Assembly: GCA_040007095.1 (NCBI GenBank)
Contig: JBDTVS010000192.1
Location: forward strand, 23,716-87,715
DNA: 64,000 bases
Reading direction: 5' to 3'
Source of the DNA: JBDTVS01 sp040007095
GTDB lineage: Bacteria; Acidobacteriota; Vicinamibacteria; Vicinamibacterales; CAVVIG01
Shown: positions 49,414-57,860 of the stretch, piece after piece
Position numbering within the stretch: position 1 is the first letter of the stretch
Layout of the letters: each line of letters starts with the position of its first letter
Position numbers and translations under genes: made by a program
Notes under the pieces: generated by a model
The model's input: only the letters and a program-made list of their open reading frames with translations
Told to the model about the DNA's origin: nothing
The model's database searches: none

Positions 49414-49575
49414 GGCAGCCCCTGGCAAAAGTCCGTCTGCATTCGGCGAACGCTGCATCCCGCCTCGCGGCGTTGCTCAACGCTCAAATACTCCCGGTAT
49501 TCTCGCGTTTCGCGCCTGGCGATCCGGGCGCATCGCCCGCCTCGGTGCGACGACGGACTTTCACCACAGGCTGCC
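49414..49575. repeat. MITE-like intergenic element, copy 3 (162 bp)
   Basis: Terminal inverted repeats are clear: left GGCAGCC..TGG.AAAAGTCC, right its complement (GGACTTTCACCACAGGCTGCC). The interior is the family core (GCATCCCGCCTCGCGGCGTTGCTC). It lies between the ATPase gene's ribosome-binding region and the terminator at 49597. The end sequences differ from those of copy 1. Confidence 0.75.
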
Positions 49576-49596
49576 AGGAGCTCCCTGAAAAGCAAA

Positions 49597-49625
49597 ACGC
49601 CCTTCCGGAAACTCCGGAAGGGCGT
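49597..49625 (-). terminator. Strong intrinsic terminator
   Basis: A perfect 13-bp stem (ACGCCCTTCCGGA / TCCGGAAGGGCGT) with a 3-nt loop, followed on the minus strand by TTTTGCTTTT. It ends minus-strand transcription, either of the SnoaL-like gene (stop 49803) or of the small unit just upstream. Confidence 0.85.
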
Positions 49626-49656
49626 GATGGGTGGATCCAGTTACAGCACCTCCGGC

Positions 49657-49740
49657 TTATGTGGTGTCCTCCGGGTACAGCTCGCCCGTTAGGCCGAACG
49701 AGCCGTTGCGAATGACGCCACTCATAGCCGATTGATGCAT
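49657..49740 (-). CDS. Candidate 27-codon small ORF within a compact transcription unit
   Basis: ATG 49740 begins MHQSAMSGVIRNGSFGLTGE and runs to a TAA at 49657-49659; an internal in-frame ATG (49725) would give 22 residues. No convincing Shine-Dalgarno sequence is seen; the first ATG would be almost leaderless. It sits between a near-consensus promoter and a strong terminator. I know no homologue, and the transcript may instead be a small RNA. Low confidence as a protein. Confidence 0.3.
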   Translation of the reverse strand: MHQSAMSGVIRNGSFGLTGELYPEDTT

Positions 49741-49752
49741 AAGACGAGTCAC

Positions 49753-49781
49753 AGTATGCGCGGATCGTTTCGGTCAGTCAA
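49753..49781 (-). promoter_or_regulatory. Near-consensus sigma-70 promoter
   Basis: On the minus strand TTGACT (49781-49776) is followed by a 17-nt spacer and CATACT (49758-49753). The predicted start is about 49746. It drives transcription toward the terminator at 49597, giving an RNA of about 150 nt. Confidence 0.5.
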
Positions 49782-49802
49782 ACGTATTTGATGTACTGCG
49801 AG

Positions 49803-51296
49803 TTACTTCGATGCGACCGGCGCCGGCGTCCGCGGCGGCAGCTGCGTCCTGGACGGCACGTACTGGCGCTTCTTGATCCGCCAGCCCTGAGCAGTCTTCA
49901 CATAGACGTCTTCGTAGTGCCCGCCGCCGATGATCGTGTTCGTCTTGCCATCCTCGGCGACGTCCAGGACCAACGCGTACAGCTTGCCGGTGGCGCCTTC
50001 GGGCGAGGCTTCAATCCATGGATTGGTGCTGTAGTTGCGCACGTACAACGGCCCCTGTCCCGGCCGATGCTGCCAGGCGAACTTCGTCAGCGCTTCATGC
50101 CCTTCGTGCTGCACCGTGTCGGACATGAAGACGCCGTCGGGCGTGAAGAGGTCGGCGTAGAGCGAGCCTTTGCCAGCCCCCGTGTCCAGCGCCATCGGAT
50201 AGGTCATCACGAGCTGCTGGATGTCGAGATAGTCTTCGACTGCCAGGCCGTTGTGCTTCGGCTGCGGGCCCGGATCCCTGGCGACCCTCACCGGAACCTT
50301 CGCGGGCGTCAGCTCGGCGCCGACGTCGGCGCCCGATTTCTTGTTGTAGACCGTACGGCTTTTGATCCGCCATCCTACGGACGTCCTCACGTACGCATCC
50401 TCGTAGTGCGCGCCGTTCAGGATGGTGCTCGGTTTTCCCTGTCCCTCGCCGACGTCGATGACATAGGTGAGCATCTTGCCTGTCGCTCCCTCAGGCGTCG
50501 GCGTGATGACGACGTGCTGCGGGAAGTTGCGGTTGTATCCGGGACCCTGACCGGGCCGGTGCTGCCAGGCGATCCCGAGGAGGGCCTCTCGGCCCTTGGA
50601 CCTGCCAAACGTGCCGTCGGGCGCGAAGAGGTCCACCCACATGTTCCCCATCCGCTGACCGGTATCCAGGGCGAAGGGATAACGCGCCACGAGCTGCTGA
50701 ATCTCGATGTAGTCCGACGCGGTCATCGTGGTGCTCTTCGGTGACGCCTGGGAGACCTTGTGGAGCTCGGGCACATCGGTCGTGGGGATCGAGAGATCGG
50801 AGCCGGACTGCGACGGGATGAACTGACGCTGCTTGAAGCGCCAGCCGTCCTTCGTCCTTTCGTAGACGTCGTCGTAGTGTCCGCCGCCGAACACGCGGCT
50901 GGGTTCGCCGTTGTCGCCGATGACGAACTGGACGAGCAGTTCCTTGCCGCGCGCACCGTCGGCGGTCGGTTCGATGGCGTGCGACATGAGGAAATGAAAC
51001 ACCGACTGCGGTCCACGCGAGTTGCGATAGCCGACGCCGGCGAGCGCCTCGGGGCCGGTGGTCGTGACGCCGGCTCTCTGGAGGAACGCGCCGTCAGGGG
51101 CGAAGAGTCCGGCGTACATGCCGCCGTTGTCGGCCCCGGTGTCCACCGCGTAGGCATAGCGATTGACGAGCTGCTGAATCTGGATGTAGTCCATCGCCGT
51201 CAGCGTCCCACCTTTGGTGTTCTGCTGCGCGTGCCCGGTCACGAGTGTCAGAATCGCCACGCCGAAGGTTGTTGTGATCAAGGTCTTGCGCTTCAT
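49803..51296 (-). CDS. Exported protein with three SnoaL/NTF2-like domains
   Basis: A 497-residue secreted protein with a short signal peptide (TTTFGVAILTLVTGHAQ). It consists of three tandem repeats of about 130-150 residues (about 33-165, 193-325 and 350-480). Each has 'DYIxIQQLVxRYxxALDTG' at the front, 'GxxYAxLFxPDGxF' after it, then 'RNF/YRNS', 'EGATGK' and a closing 'GHYEDVYVRTxxGWRIKxR'. This is the cone-shaped SnoaL_4-like fold of polyketide cyclases and dehydratases, fused in triplicate. Repeats 2 and 3 are closer to each other. Each has its own pocket; the trimer-in-one-chain architecture is unusual. Function unknown. Confidence 0.87.
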   Translation of the reverse strand: MKRKTLITTTFGVAILTLVTGHAQQNTKGGTLTAMDYIQIQQLVNRYAYAVDTGADNGGMYAGLFAPDGAFLQRAGVTTTGPEALAGVGYRNSRGPQSVFHFLMSHAIEPTADGARGKELLVQFVIGDNGEPSRVFGGGHYDDVYERTKDGWRFKQRQFIPSQSGSDLSIPTTDVPELHKVSQASPKSTTMTASDYIEIQQLVARYPFALDTGQRMGNMWVDLFAPDGTFGRSKGREALLGIAWQHRPGQGPGYNRNFPQHVVITPTPEGATGKMLTYVIDVGEGQGKPSTILNGAHYEDAYVRTSVGWRIKSRTVYNKKSGADVGAELTPAKVPVRVARDPGPQPKHNGLAVEDYLDIQQLVMTYPMALDTGAGKGSLYADLFTPDGVFMSDTVQHEGHEALTKFAWQHRPGQGPLYVRNYSTNPWIEASPEGATGKLYALVLDVAEDGKTNTIIGGGHYEDVYVKTAQGWRIKKRQYVPSRTQLPPRTPAPVASK

Positions 51297-51379
51297 ACCC
51301 TCTCCTTATCTCAGCGTCGCGTCTTCGTCCCGGTGCGTCCCTCGCGGTTCCTGGCAGAGTAGCGTTTCAGTGTCAACAT

Positions 51380-51402
51380 CAACCACTGAGGTCACCGAGA
51401 GA
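51380..51402. repeat. ACCACTGAG-type repeat
   Basis: AACCACTGAGGTCACCGAGA followed by GAG, upstream of the SnoaL-like gene and close to its start (51296). GC-type member of the ACCAC repeat family. Confidence 0.45.
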
Positions 51403-51529
51403 GTGCCAATGTTCTTGGCTCGGCGCACCCGGTAGTGATGGCAAATTGAGACAGTACGTCCCGCGGTGGAGAATTGACAATGGTAGCGCGCCCTTCAAAC
51501 AGAACAGCCGACGAAAGGCCAGCGAGCGA

Positions 51530-53137
51530 TCAACGTGGCACCCGGCACGCGAAGTCAGCTGGGTCCTCCGTGCTTCCCGTGCCTTTGTACCGCGCCACCG
51601 CCGGGTACGCGCACACGAGCCGCTGGTGCGGCGGATCGCCCTTGGCGGTCTGCGTGACCACGATTTGCCGAGGCGCCTTGCCGGTCGCCTTCCAGCGCCT
51701 GATGAAGGCCACGGCGTCGAAGTCGGTGGTCGGCGCGTAGGAATAGTCCTCGCCGAGGCAGTGGCTCATCGCCGGCACCATGAACAGCATCACCGAGTCG
51801 CGGGTCTTTCTCTCCCCCATTTTCGCGACGACGCTTTCGTAGTAATCGATGAAGCTGTACGGCGGGAGATCGTCGCTCCAGCCGCCGACGAGCAGCAGCT
51901 TTCCGCCGCGGCCGACGAACGCGGAGAGATCCGGATCGTTCGCGTTGATCGGCAGGTTTTCCGGTGCGTCGCCGAGGTCCACGTCGGCGTCGAAGTTGAC
52001 CGGCCGCTTGGCGTACTCCCAGGTCGGATCCTTGAAGACGAGGTTCCTGTAGAAGGTCTGCGCGTAGGCGTAGAGGTTCGGACCGATGAGCGCTGCCCAG
52101 CTCAACTCGCTGCCTGGCGGCATGGCGCCGTAGAGGTGCTGCTTCGTGCGCGTGTGAACCGGAGGCGAATAGATTTGCTTGACCGCTTCCACTTGCGAAT
52201 CGGTCAGACAGTTCGGTGCGTCGCCGCTCTTGCACCGCAGCACGGCCGGGTCGAACGCGCAATGCTGCGGATCCCCGAGCACGCCGTCCTTGACGCCATC
52301 CCTCGCGTCGCATGCATCCAGGGCTCCCTGGTGGATCATGGCCAGCTTGCTGACAGGAAGGGGGTTCGCCGCGTCCTTGTGCGCCGCTTGGTAGATCCAC
52401 GCCTGCGAGACTCCGTGCCGCGTGGAGTAGTAGATGATGCCCTGGGCGACGATGGCATCGAGGTCTGCGGGCGCGGTCTGGACCACCTGGAGCGCATCCC
52501 GGCTGCCCGAGCCTCCGCATTCGTTCATGAACGCAAAGCCGGGGCCGCGGCCGTAGTGCGCCGCGACGATCGACTTTGCCGACGCGACCGACAGATGGTA
52601 GGGCAGCGCCGCCATGTCGGCGGGTTTCCACGGGCCCCCGCCGTCGTGTCCGCGGTTGGTGTTGACGGTCGCCGCACCAGTCTTGAGGATGCGCGCCATC
52701 TGCGCGTAGCCAATCGTGCCGCCGGCGAACCCGCTCGACGCCGGCTGAAAATCGCCATTCCACCCTGTCGTCGGCATCCACACTTCGAACTTCACGTCGG
52801 TGTCGCCGGGGCGGGCGACGGTGCCCTCGACGCGGCAGAAAGGCGGCAGATCGGCGAACTGGTTGGCGGGCGGCCCTCCGCCGCGCCTCGCACCGGCCTG
52901 CCCGCTCGGATTCGGCACGAACGCGCCCGCGGCCACAGTCTTCGCGGATGTCAGGGTGGTGTTCGGCAGCGAGAGCGAGGGGAGGTTCTCGCATGCAGTA
53001 GAAGCCGCCGCCACGGCACGCGGCTGACCGCCGGCGGCGAGCGCAGACGACAGGCCGGCTGTCAGAAGACCTGCCCACAGGATCCGAGCCGCGCTCGCGA
53101 GTCGTGAGGAATGCCTGCGTATGAGCCGGTCAGACAT
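51530..53137 (-). CDS. Secreted tannase/feruloyl-esterase family hydrolase
   Basis: A 535-residue exported enzyme starting at ATG 53137 (MSDRLIRRHSSRLASAARIL), behind AAAGGA; a longer frame upstream runs through structured leader DNA. Family marks: CRVEGTVARPGDTDVKFEVWMPTTGWNGDF, FAGGTIGYAQMARI, and a C-terminal GGWSDDLPPYSFIDYYESV (catalytic Asp) and MLFMVPAMSHC (catalytic His). The nucleophile region reads NECGGSGSRDAL, where relatives have GCSTGG; a Ser is present but the elbow is altered. Paired Cys residues (CENL, CDARDG, CAFDP, CKSGDAPNCL) are typical of the lid domain. It would cleave ester bonds of plant phenolics. Confidence 0.88.
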   Translation of the reverse strand: MSDRLIRRHSSRLASAARILWAGLLTAGLSSALAAGGQPRAVAAASTACENLPSLSLPNTTLTSAKTVAAGAFVPNPSGQAGARRGGGPPANQFADLPPFCRVEGTVARPGDTDVKFEVWMPTTGWNGDFQPASSGFAGGTIGYAQMARILKTGAATVNTNRGHDGGGPWKPADMAALPYHLSVASAKSIVAAHYGRGPGFAFMNECGGSGSRDALQVVQTAPADLDAIVAQGIIYYSTRHGVSQAWIYQAAHKDAANPLPVSKLAMIHQGALDACDARDGVKDGVLGDPQHCAFDPAVLRCKSGDAPNCLTDSQVEAVKQIYSPPVHTRTKQHLYGAMPPGSELSWAALIGPNLYAYAQTFYRNLVFKDPTWEYAKRPVNFDADVDLGDAPENLPINANDPDLSAFVGRGGKLLLVGGWSDDLPPYSFIDYYESVVAKMGERKTRDSVMLFMVPAMSHCLGEDYSYAPTTDFDAVAFIRRWKATGKAPRQIVVTQTAKGDPPHQRLVCAYPAVARYKGTGSTEDPADFACRVPR

Positions 53138-53157
53138 GTCGGTGTCCTTTTCTAGAC

Positions 53158-53260
53158 CTCTTCCAAAGCCAGAGTCTCGCCAGATGAAGCACGGTTGTGC
53201 TCGGTTCGGCTTTGGAAGCTGGCTGAGCTGCGGCCGCTGAGGGCCGCCTCGTGAAGATTC
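53158..53260 (-). promoter_or_regulatory. Structured 5' leader of the tannase-like gene
   Basis: An 11-bp perfect stem (CTTCCAAAGCC / GGCTTTGGAAG, 53160-53170 with 53208-53218) encloses a loop containing a second small hairpin (AGCAC-AACC-GTGCT). It ends about 23 nt before the start codon. A further GGCCGC-rich palindrome lies just above (about 53232-53250). It could be a regulatory leader; it matches no riboswitch I know. Confidence 0.4.
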
Positions 53261-53282
53261 GCCGCACCCTGGTCCGTTCTTG

Positions 53283-53308
53283 CTGGTCGGTTTGAGGCGA
53301 AGCTTCAC
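53283..53308 (+). repeat. Short dispersed repeat, copy B
   Basis: CTGGTCGGTTTGAGGCGAAG plus CTTCAC, the partner of the copy at 18235-18260 with one extra G. Confidence 0.5.
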
Positions 53309-53463
53309 TGAAAGCCCGCGGTTGATATCGCAGGAACCGCGGCGGCGCGCCAGTACCGCGACCATGTACGAAGAGCCCTGAAGTATAGGCACACCCCGCT
53401 CGACGATCAATATCATCGTGATCAGTGGTGGCTTGGCTTCAACGTCAATCACCCAGTTTCAAA

Positions 53464-53490
53464 GCAACCACCGAGATCACCGAGAAGAGT
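53464..53490. repeat. ACCACCGAG-type repeat
   Basis: CAACCACCGAGATCACCGAG followed by AAGAG, in the gene-free interval between the tannase-like gene and DUF1592. GC-type member of the ACCAC repeat family. Confidence 0.5.
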
Positions 53491-53555
53491 CCCGACTTTC
53501 CATCTCGCTGCACGCGGGTAGAACAGCGACATCACCGGGAAAACATTCCGGTTAC

Positions 53556-53602
53556 AGCGTGCTCGCCGGCTTCGGAAAATTAGCGTGCAGGTCGACTTCC
53601 AG
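53556..53602 (+). pseudogene. Second 3' stub of a TonB-dependent receptor gene
   Basis: One frame reads SVLAGF and, after a one-base shift near 53575, the next reads KISVQVDFQ. This matches receptor ends such as NSVLDARFAKISAQFDF at 34.8 kb; the expected stop has become CAG. Only the last about 15 codons can be recognised, so this is a suggestive but short match. Confidence 0.4.
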
Positions 53603-53830
53603 CGGGAGCGCAGGCCCCCATGTGGCGCGCGTGAGCAGGCCTGATCCGGCGCCTGGAATCGCAGATGGCGGGCCGCCAGGTCGAGTTGAAAAAGCATGAG
53701 AAAAGAGGTCTTCGCCGTGCTACGTTGTTCAGCGTTGCTATACGCGATCCAGGCCCTTGGGTGTCGGCCTGGTGTGAGTCCGGAGCCGAGGCGTTCGAAG
53801 AATGCCGAGAAGAGCACGGAAGGGACGTTC

Positions 53831-56245
53831 GTGCACAGACATGTGACGAAGATTTGGCTCGTCGCTCTGACCTCCGGGTTGCTGGCATGGTCGTCGGCCC
53901 TGAATGGTCCGTACGCGGCGCCGCTGCAGACCGCGGTCCCGCCCGCCGCGCCGCCTGCCCGTGCATTCGTCAATCAGTACTGCGTGACGTGTCACAACAC
54001 TCGCCTCAAGACAGGAGACCTGGCGCTTGACGCCATCGATCCCGTGAACGTAGCGGCCAACGCCGAGATCTGGGAAAAGGTCGTCCGCAAGCTGCGGACC
54101 GGCGCCATGCCACCGCTCGGCGCGCGCCGCTCCGACGAGGCGACGAGCAAGCATGTCGTCGATTGGCTGGAAACCGAACTGGATCGCAGCGCGGCGTCCA
54201 ACCCCAATCCCGGCCGCCCGGCGCTCCATCGTCTCAATCGGGCGGAGTACGCCAACGCAATCAGGGACCTTCTCGATCTGGATGTCGACGTCGCGTCACT
54301 GCTGCCGCCCGACGATGCCGCATACGGGTTCGACAACATTGCGGATGTGCTCGGCGTGCCGCCGGTGCTGCTCGAGCGCTATGTTGACGCGGCGGCCGAG
54401 ATCAGCGAGCTGGCGGTCGGCGCGCCTGACATCCCATCAGGAGCCGAGACCTACCGAGTGCGGCAGGATCTGTCGCAGGATCGGCACATCGAAGGCCTGC
54501 CGATGGGAACCGTTGGCGGGCTGCTCGTGCGCCACACGTTCCCGCTCGACGCCGAGTACGTGCTGCAGGCGAAACTGTACCGGACCAACGTCGGCACGAT
54601 GCGAGGTCTCGCGTACGAACACGACGTCGAGATCACCGTGGACGGCAAGCGGGTCCAGCTGGCGCGAATCGGGGGCGATGCCGATCTTCGTGCGCTGTTC
54701 AAGAACGAGAACACGACGGCGCTGGGCGATCAGGTGGATGCCAGGCTGCAGGTTCGACTTCGCGTCCCGGCCGGCCCGCACGCGGTGGGCGTGAGCTTTC
54801 TCGCCAAGTCTGCCTCCGCCGACACGCGACAGCTCCAGGCGTTCATCCGGAGCTCTTCGGACACCTACGACTGGGGCGGCGATCCGCACATCGACACGTT
54901 CACGATCACCGGTCCGTTCAACGCCACCGGGTCCGGTGATACGCCGGCCCGCCGGCGGATCTTCGCGTGCCGCCCGGCGACCGAGACCGCGGAGTCCGCG
55001 TGCGCACGGACCATCCTGTCGACGCTGGCCCACCGCGCCTACCGGCAGCCCGTTCCCGAGAAGGATCTGCAGCGCCTGCTGACGTTCTATCAGGCCGGCC
55101 GGCGCGACGGGACATTCGACGCCGGAATCCAGTCGGCGCTGCAGCGAATCCTGGCCAGCCCGAAGTTCGTGTTTCGCGCCGAGCGCGATCCGGCCAACGT
55201 CACGCCCGGTACGCCGTATCGCCTGAGCGATCTCGAACTCGCCTCACGCATCTCGTTCTTCCTCTGGAGCAGTATTCCCGACGATGAGCTCCTCAAGGTG
55301 GCCGAGCAGGGGAAGCTGGGGACGCCGGCGGTGCTCGCGCAGCAGGTGCGCCGGATGTTGGCCGATCGGAAATCGGGCGCGCTCGTGAGCAACTTCGGCG
55401 GCCAGTGGCTGCAGCTGCGGAACCTGCGCAACATGACGCCGAATTCGGAGGAGTTCCCCGACTTCGACGACAACCTGCGGCAGGCGTTCCAGCGAGAGAC
55501 CGAGATGTTCTTCGAGAGCATCATGCGCGAAGACCACAATGTCCTCGATTTGCTGTCGGCCGACTACACCTTCGTCAACGAGCGGCTGGCCCGGCACTAC
55601 GGGCTTCCGGGTATCTACGGCAGCCAGTTCCGGCGTGTGACGGTTGCCGACGAGACGCGCAAGGGCCTGTTCGGCAAGGGGGCCGTTCTGATGGTCACGT
55701 CGCACGTCGACCGGACGTCGCCCGTCGCGCGCGGCAAGTGGATCCTGCAGAACCTGATGGGCACGCCGCCGCCGCCGCCGATTCCCGACGTGCCGCCGTT
55801 CCCGGAAGGCGAGGCGCAGAAGAGCCGATCGGTGCGGGAGCGCATGGAGCAGCACCGCGCGAATCCCGTCTGCGCGAACTGCCACCGGGTGATGGATCCG
55901 CTGGGGTTTGCGCTCGAGAACTTCGACGCGGTCGGCGCGTGGCGTACGCGCGACGGCGGGACGCCGATCGATCCGACAGGGCAGCTGGCCGATGGCACCT
56001 CGGTAGACGGCGTGGTGATGTTGCGGCAGGCGCTGCTGAAGCGGCCCGAGGTCCTGGTCACCACGCTGACCGAGAAGCTGATGACGTACGGCGTCGGCCG
56101 GGGCGTCAGCTACTACGACATGCCAGCCGTGCGCGCGGTCGTCCGCGACGCGGCGCGCAACAATTACCGCTTTTCGTCGTTGATTCTGGGTATCGTCAAC
56201 AGCCAGCCGTTTCGGATGCGGATGAAGGCACCGGTAGAGAACTGA
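53831..56245 (+). CDS. DUF1592/DUF1588 family secreted haem protein
   Basis: An 804-residue exported protein; GTG 53831 (HRHVTKIWLVALTSGLLAWSS) follows GGAAGGGACG. The domain order is typical: haem CVTCH in an N-terminal cytochrome-like part, DUF1587 (LHRLNRAEYANAIRDLLDL), DUF1595 (AHRAYRQPVPEKDLQRLL), DUF1592 (RLSDLELASRISFFLWSSIPDDEL), DUF1588 (GKGAVLMVTSHVDRTSPVARGKWI with a second haem site CANCH), and DUF1585 (LTEKLMTYGVGRGVSYYDMP). The family is shared by Planctomycetes and Acidobacteriota. The role is not established; polysaccharide or oxidative chemistry is suspected. It is the first gene of a plus-strand run. Confidence 0.92.
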   Translation: MHRHVTKIWLVALTSGLLAWSSALNGPYAAPLQTAVPPAAPPARAFVNQYCVTCHNTRLKTGDLALDAIDPVNVAANAEIWEKVVRKLRTGAMPPLGARRSDEATSKHVVDWLETELDRSAASNPNPGRPALHRLNRAEYANAIRDLLDLDVDVASLLPPDDAAYGFDNIADVLGVPPVLLERYVDAAAEISELAVGAPDIPSGAETYRVRQDLSQDRHIEGLPMGTVGGLLVRHTFPLDAEYVLQAKLYRTNVGTMRGLAYEHDVEITVDGKRVQLARIGGDADLRALFKNENTTALGDQVDARLQVRLRVPAGPHAVGVSFLAKSASADTRQLQAFIRSSSDTYDWGGDPHIDTFTITGPFNATGSGDTPARRRIFACRPATETAESACARTILSTLAHRAYRQPVPEKDLQRLLTFYQAGRRDGTFDAGIQSALQRILASPKFVFRAERDPANVTPGTPYRLSDLELASRISFFLWSSIPDDELLKVAEQGKLGTPAVLAQQVRRMLADRKSGALVSNFGGQWLQLRNLRNMTPNSEEFPDFDDNLRQAFQRETEMFFESIMREDHNVLDLLSADYTFVNERLARHYGLPGIYGSQFRRVTVADETRKGLFGKGAVLMVTSHVDRTSPVARGKWILQNLMGTPPPPPIPDVPPFPEGEAQKSRSVRERMEQHRANPVCANCHRVMDPLGFALENFDAVGAWRTRDGGTPIDPTGQLADGTSVDGVVMLRQALLKRPEVLVTTLTEKLMTYGVGRGVSYYDMPAVRAVVRDAARNNYRFSSLILGIVNSQPFRMRMKAPVEN

Positions 56246-56279
56246 GTTACACAAGGCTCAGCTGAGGAGATTCGCCGCC

Positions 56280-57590
56280 ATGTTCATCACAAAGATGTCT
56301 TTGCCTCGCCGGACGTTCTTGCGCGGCGTCGGGGTGTCGATGGCGCTGCCGTTGCTGGAGGCCATGGTCCCGGCCTTCACGGCGACGGCCAAGACAGCCG
56401 CCAATCCTCGTCTCCGCTTCGGAGCGGTCTACGTCCCGCACGGGGCGATCATGGATCAGTGGACGCCGCCGGCCGGCGACGGCCTGACGTTCACGCCGAT
56501 CCTGAAGCCGCTCGAGCCGCTGCGGGATCAGGTCTCCGTGATCAGCAATCTCTTCAGAGCGGGGGAGGCCGATCACGCCGTCAGCGTCGCTGCCTGGCTG
56601 AGCAGCGCGGTCCCCAAACGGACCGAGGCGGAGGACGTGCGGCTCGGCGTGACGCTCGATCAGATCATCGCCAAGGAGATCGGTCGGGAGACGCCGTTTC
56701 CGTCGCTTGAGCTCGCCACGGAGGATTTCACCGGCTATGTCGGCGGGTGTAGCCCCGGCTACAGCTGCGCGTACATGAACACGCTGGCCTGGGCGGATCC
56801 CACCACGCCGCTGCCGATGGAGATCAATCCGCGCGTCGTGTTCGAGCGGCTGTTCGGCCGGGCCGGAACCGCCGCCCAGCGTGTCGCGCGCATGGAGAGG
56901 AATCGCAGCGTGCTCGACTCGATCCGCGAAGACGCGCGCGAGCTGCAGAACGGGCTGGGCGCCGCCGATCGTGCGCGGCTCGACGGCTATCTCGACGACA
57001 TCCGCGAGATCGAGCGCCGGATTCAGCAGACGGAAGTGAAGAACAAGACGCACGTCACGTCGCTCGACACGCCGCTCGGCGTGCCGGACGTCTACGGCGA
57101 CCATGCAGGATTGATGTTCGACCTGGCGACGGTCGCGTACCAGGCCGACCTGACGCGTGTGTTCACGTTCATGATGGCGCGCGAAGCCAGCTTCAAGACG
57201 TATCCAGAGGTGGAGATCACCATCCCGCACCATCCACTGTCGCACCATGGCAACAACCCGACGCTGATCTCGACGCACGCCAAGCTGAACACCTACCACG
57301 CCTCGCTGTTCTCCAAGTTCGTGGCGAAGCTGCGCGCGACGCCCGACGGGGACGGATCGTTGCTCGACCACTCGCTCATCCTCTACGGGAGCGGCATGAG
57401 CAATGGCAATGCACACTCGGCGGGACCGCTGCCCCTGCTGGCCGTCGGCGGAGGCATGGGGAAGGGCGACCGGCACATCCAGACTGCAGCGAAGACGCCG
57501 CTCGGCAACATGTGGGTGAGCGTCGCCGAGAAGTTCGGCGTCGAGGTGAAGAGCATTGGCGGGAGCAACGGCAAGGTCGATCTCGGGTGA
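56280..57590 (+). CDS. DUF1552 family exported protein
   Basis: A 436-residue protein starting at ATG 56280, behind GAGGAG. The N-terminus (LPRRTFLRGVGVSMALPLLEAM) has a twin-Arg export motif. Landmarks are RFGAVYVPHGAIMDQWTPP, LRDQVSVISNLFRAGEADHAVSVAAWLS, PRVVFERLFG and HHPLSHHGNNP. Paired His and Asp residues suggest a metal site of sulfatase/alkaline-phosphatase-superfamily type. It always accompanies the DUF1592 protein, as here (34 nt downstream), so they should act together. Confidence 0.92.
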   Translation: MFITKMSLPRRTFLRGVGVSMALPLLEAMVPAFTATAKTAANPRLRFGAVYVPHGAIMDQWTPPAGDGLTFTPILKPLEPLRDQVSVISNLFRAGEADHAVSVAAWLSSAVPKRTEAEDVRLGVTLDQIIAKEIGRETPFPSLELATEDFTGYVGGCSPGYSCAYMNTLAWADPTTPLPMEINPRVVFERLFGRAGTAAQRVARMERNRSVLDSIREDARELQNGLGAADRARLDGYLDDIREIERRIQQTEVKNKTHVTSLDTPLGVPDVYGDHAGLMFDLATVAYQADLTRVFTFMMAREASFKTYPEVEITIPHHPLSHHGNNPTLISTHAKLNTYHASLFSKFVAKLRATPDGDGSLLDHSLILYGSGMSNGNAHSAGPLPLLAVGGGMGKGDRHIQTAAKTPLGNMWVSVAEKFGVEVKSIGGSNGKVDLG

Positions 57591-57748
57591 GCGCACGATC
57601 CCGATCAACGCAGAGCGCGCAGGAGCATTCAGATCGTTCGGGGGGCTGTTTTCGGCGAGCTCGGTGGACCGGCGGCGGATGTGAAAGACGCGCCGACTTC
57701 GACGCTCGATGGGAGTGGTGATCAATGTGGTCCCGAGTCAGTCTCACG

Positions 57749-57818
57749 TCAACCACCGGGCACACCGAGCAAAACCGGAAATGTTTTCGGTGAGCTCGGT
57801 GACCTCGGTCGTGATTCC
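57749..57818. repeat. ACCACCGGG/CACCGAG repeat with inverted arm
   Basis: Left CAACCACCGGGCACACCGAG and right TCGGTGAGCTCGGTGACCTC in opposite orientation, separated by an AAAACCGGAAATGTTT linker. It lies in the 270-nt gap between DUF1552 and the ankyrin gene and may form a long hairpin. Confidence 0.5.
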
Positions 57819-57860
57819 AAAGAGACAGTGCACTGGTAGTGCCCTCGAAGGAAGCTGATC

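Noticed and set aside
53696..53830. Upstream start (53696) for the DUF1592 protein
   Set aside because: The extra 45 residues are Arg/Cys-rich without motif, whereas GTG 53831 has a good site and is followed at once by a signal peptide.
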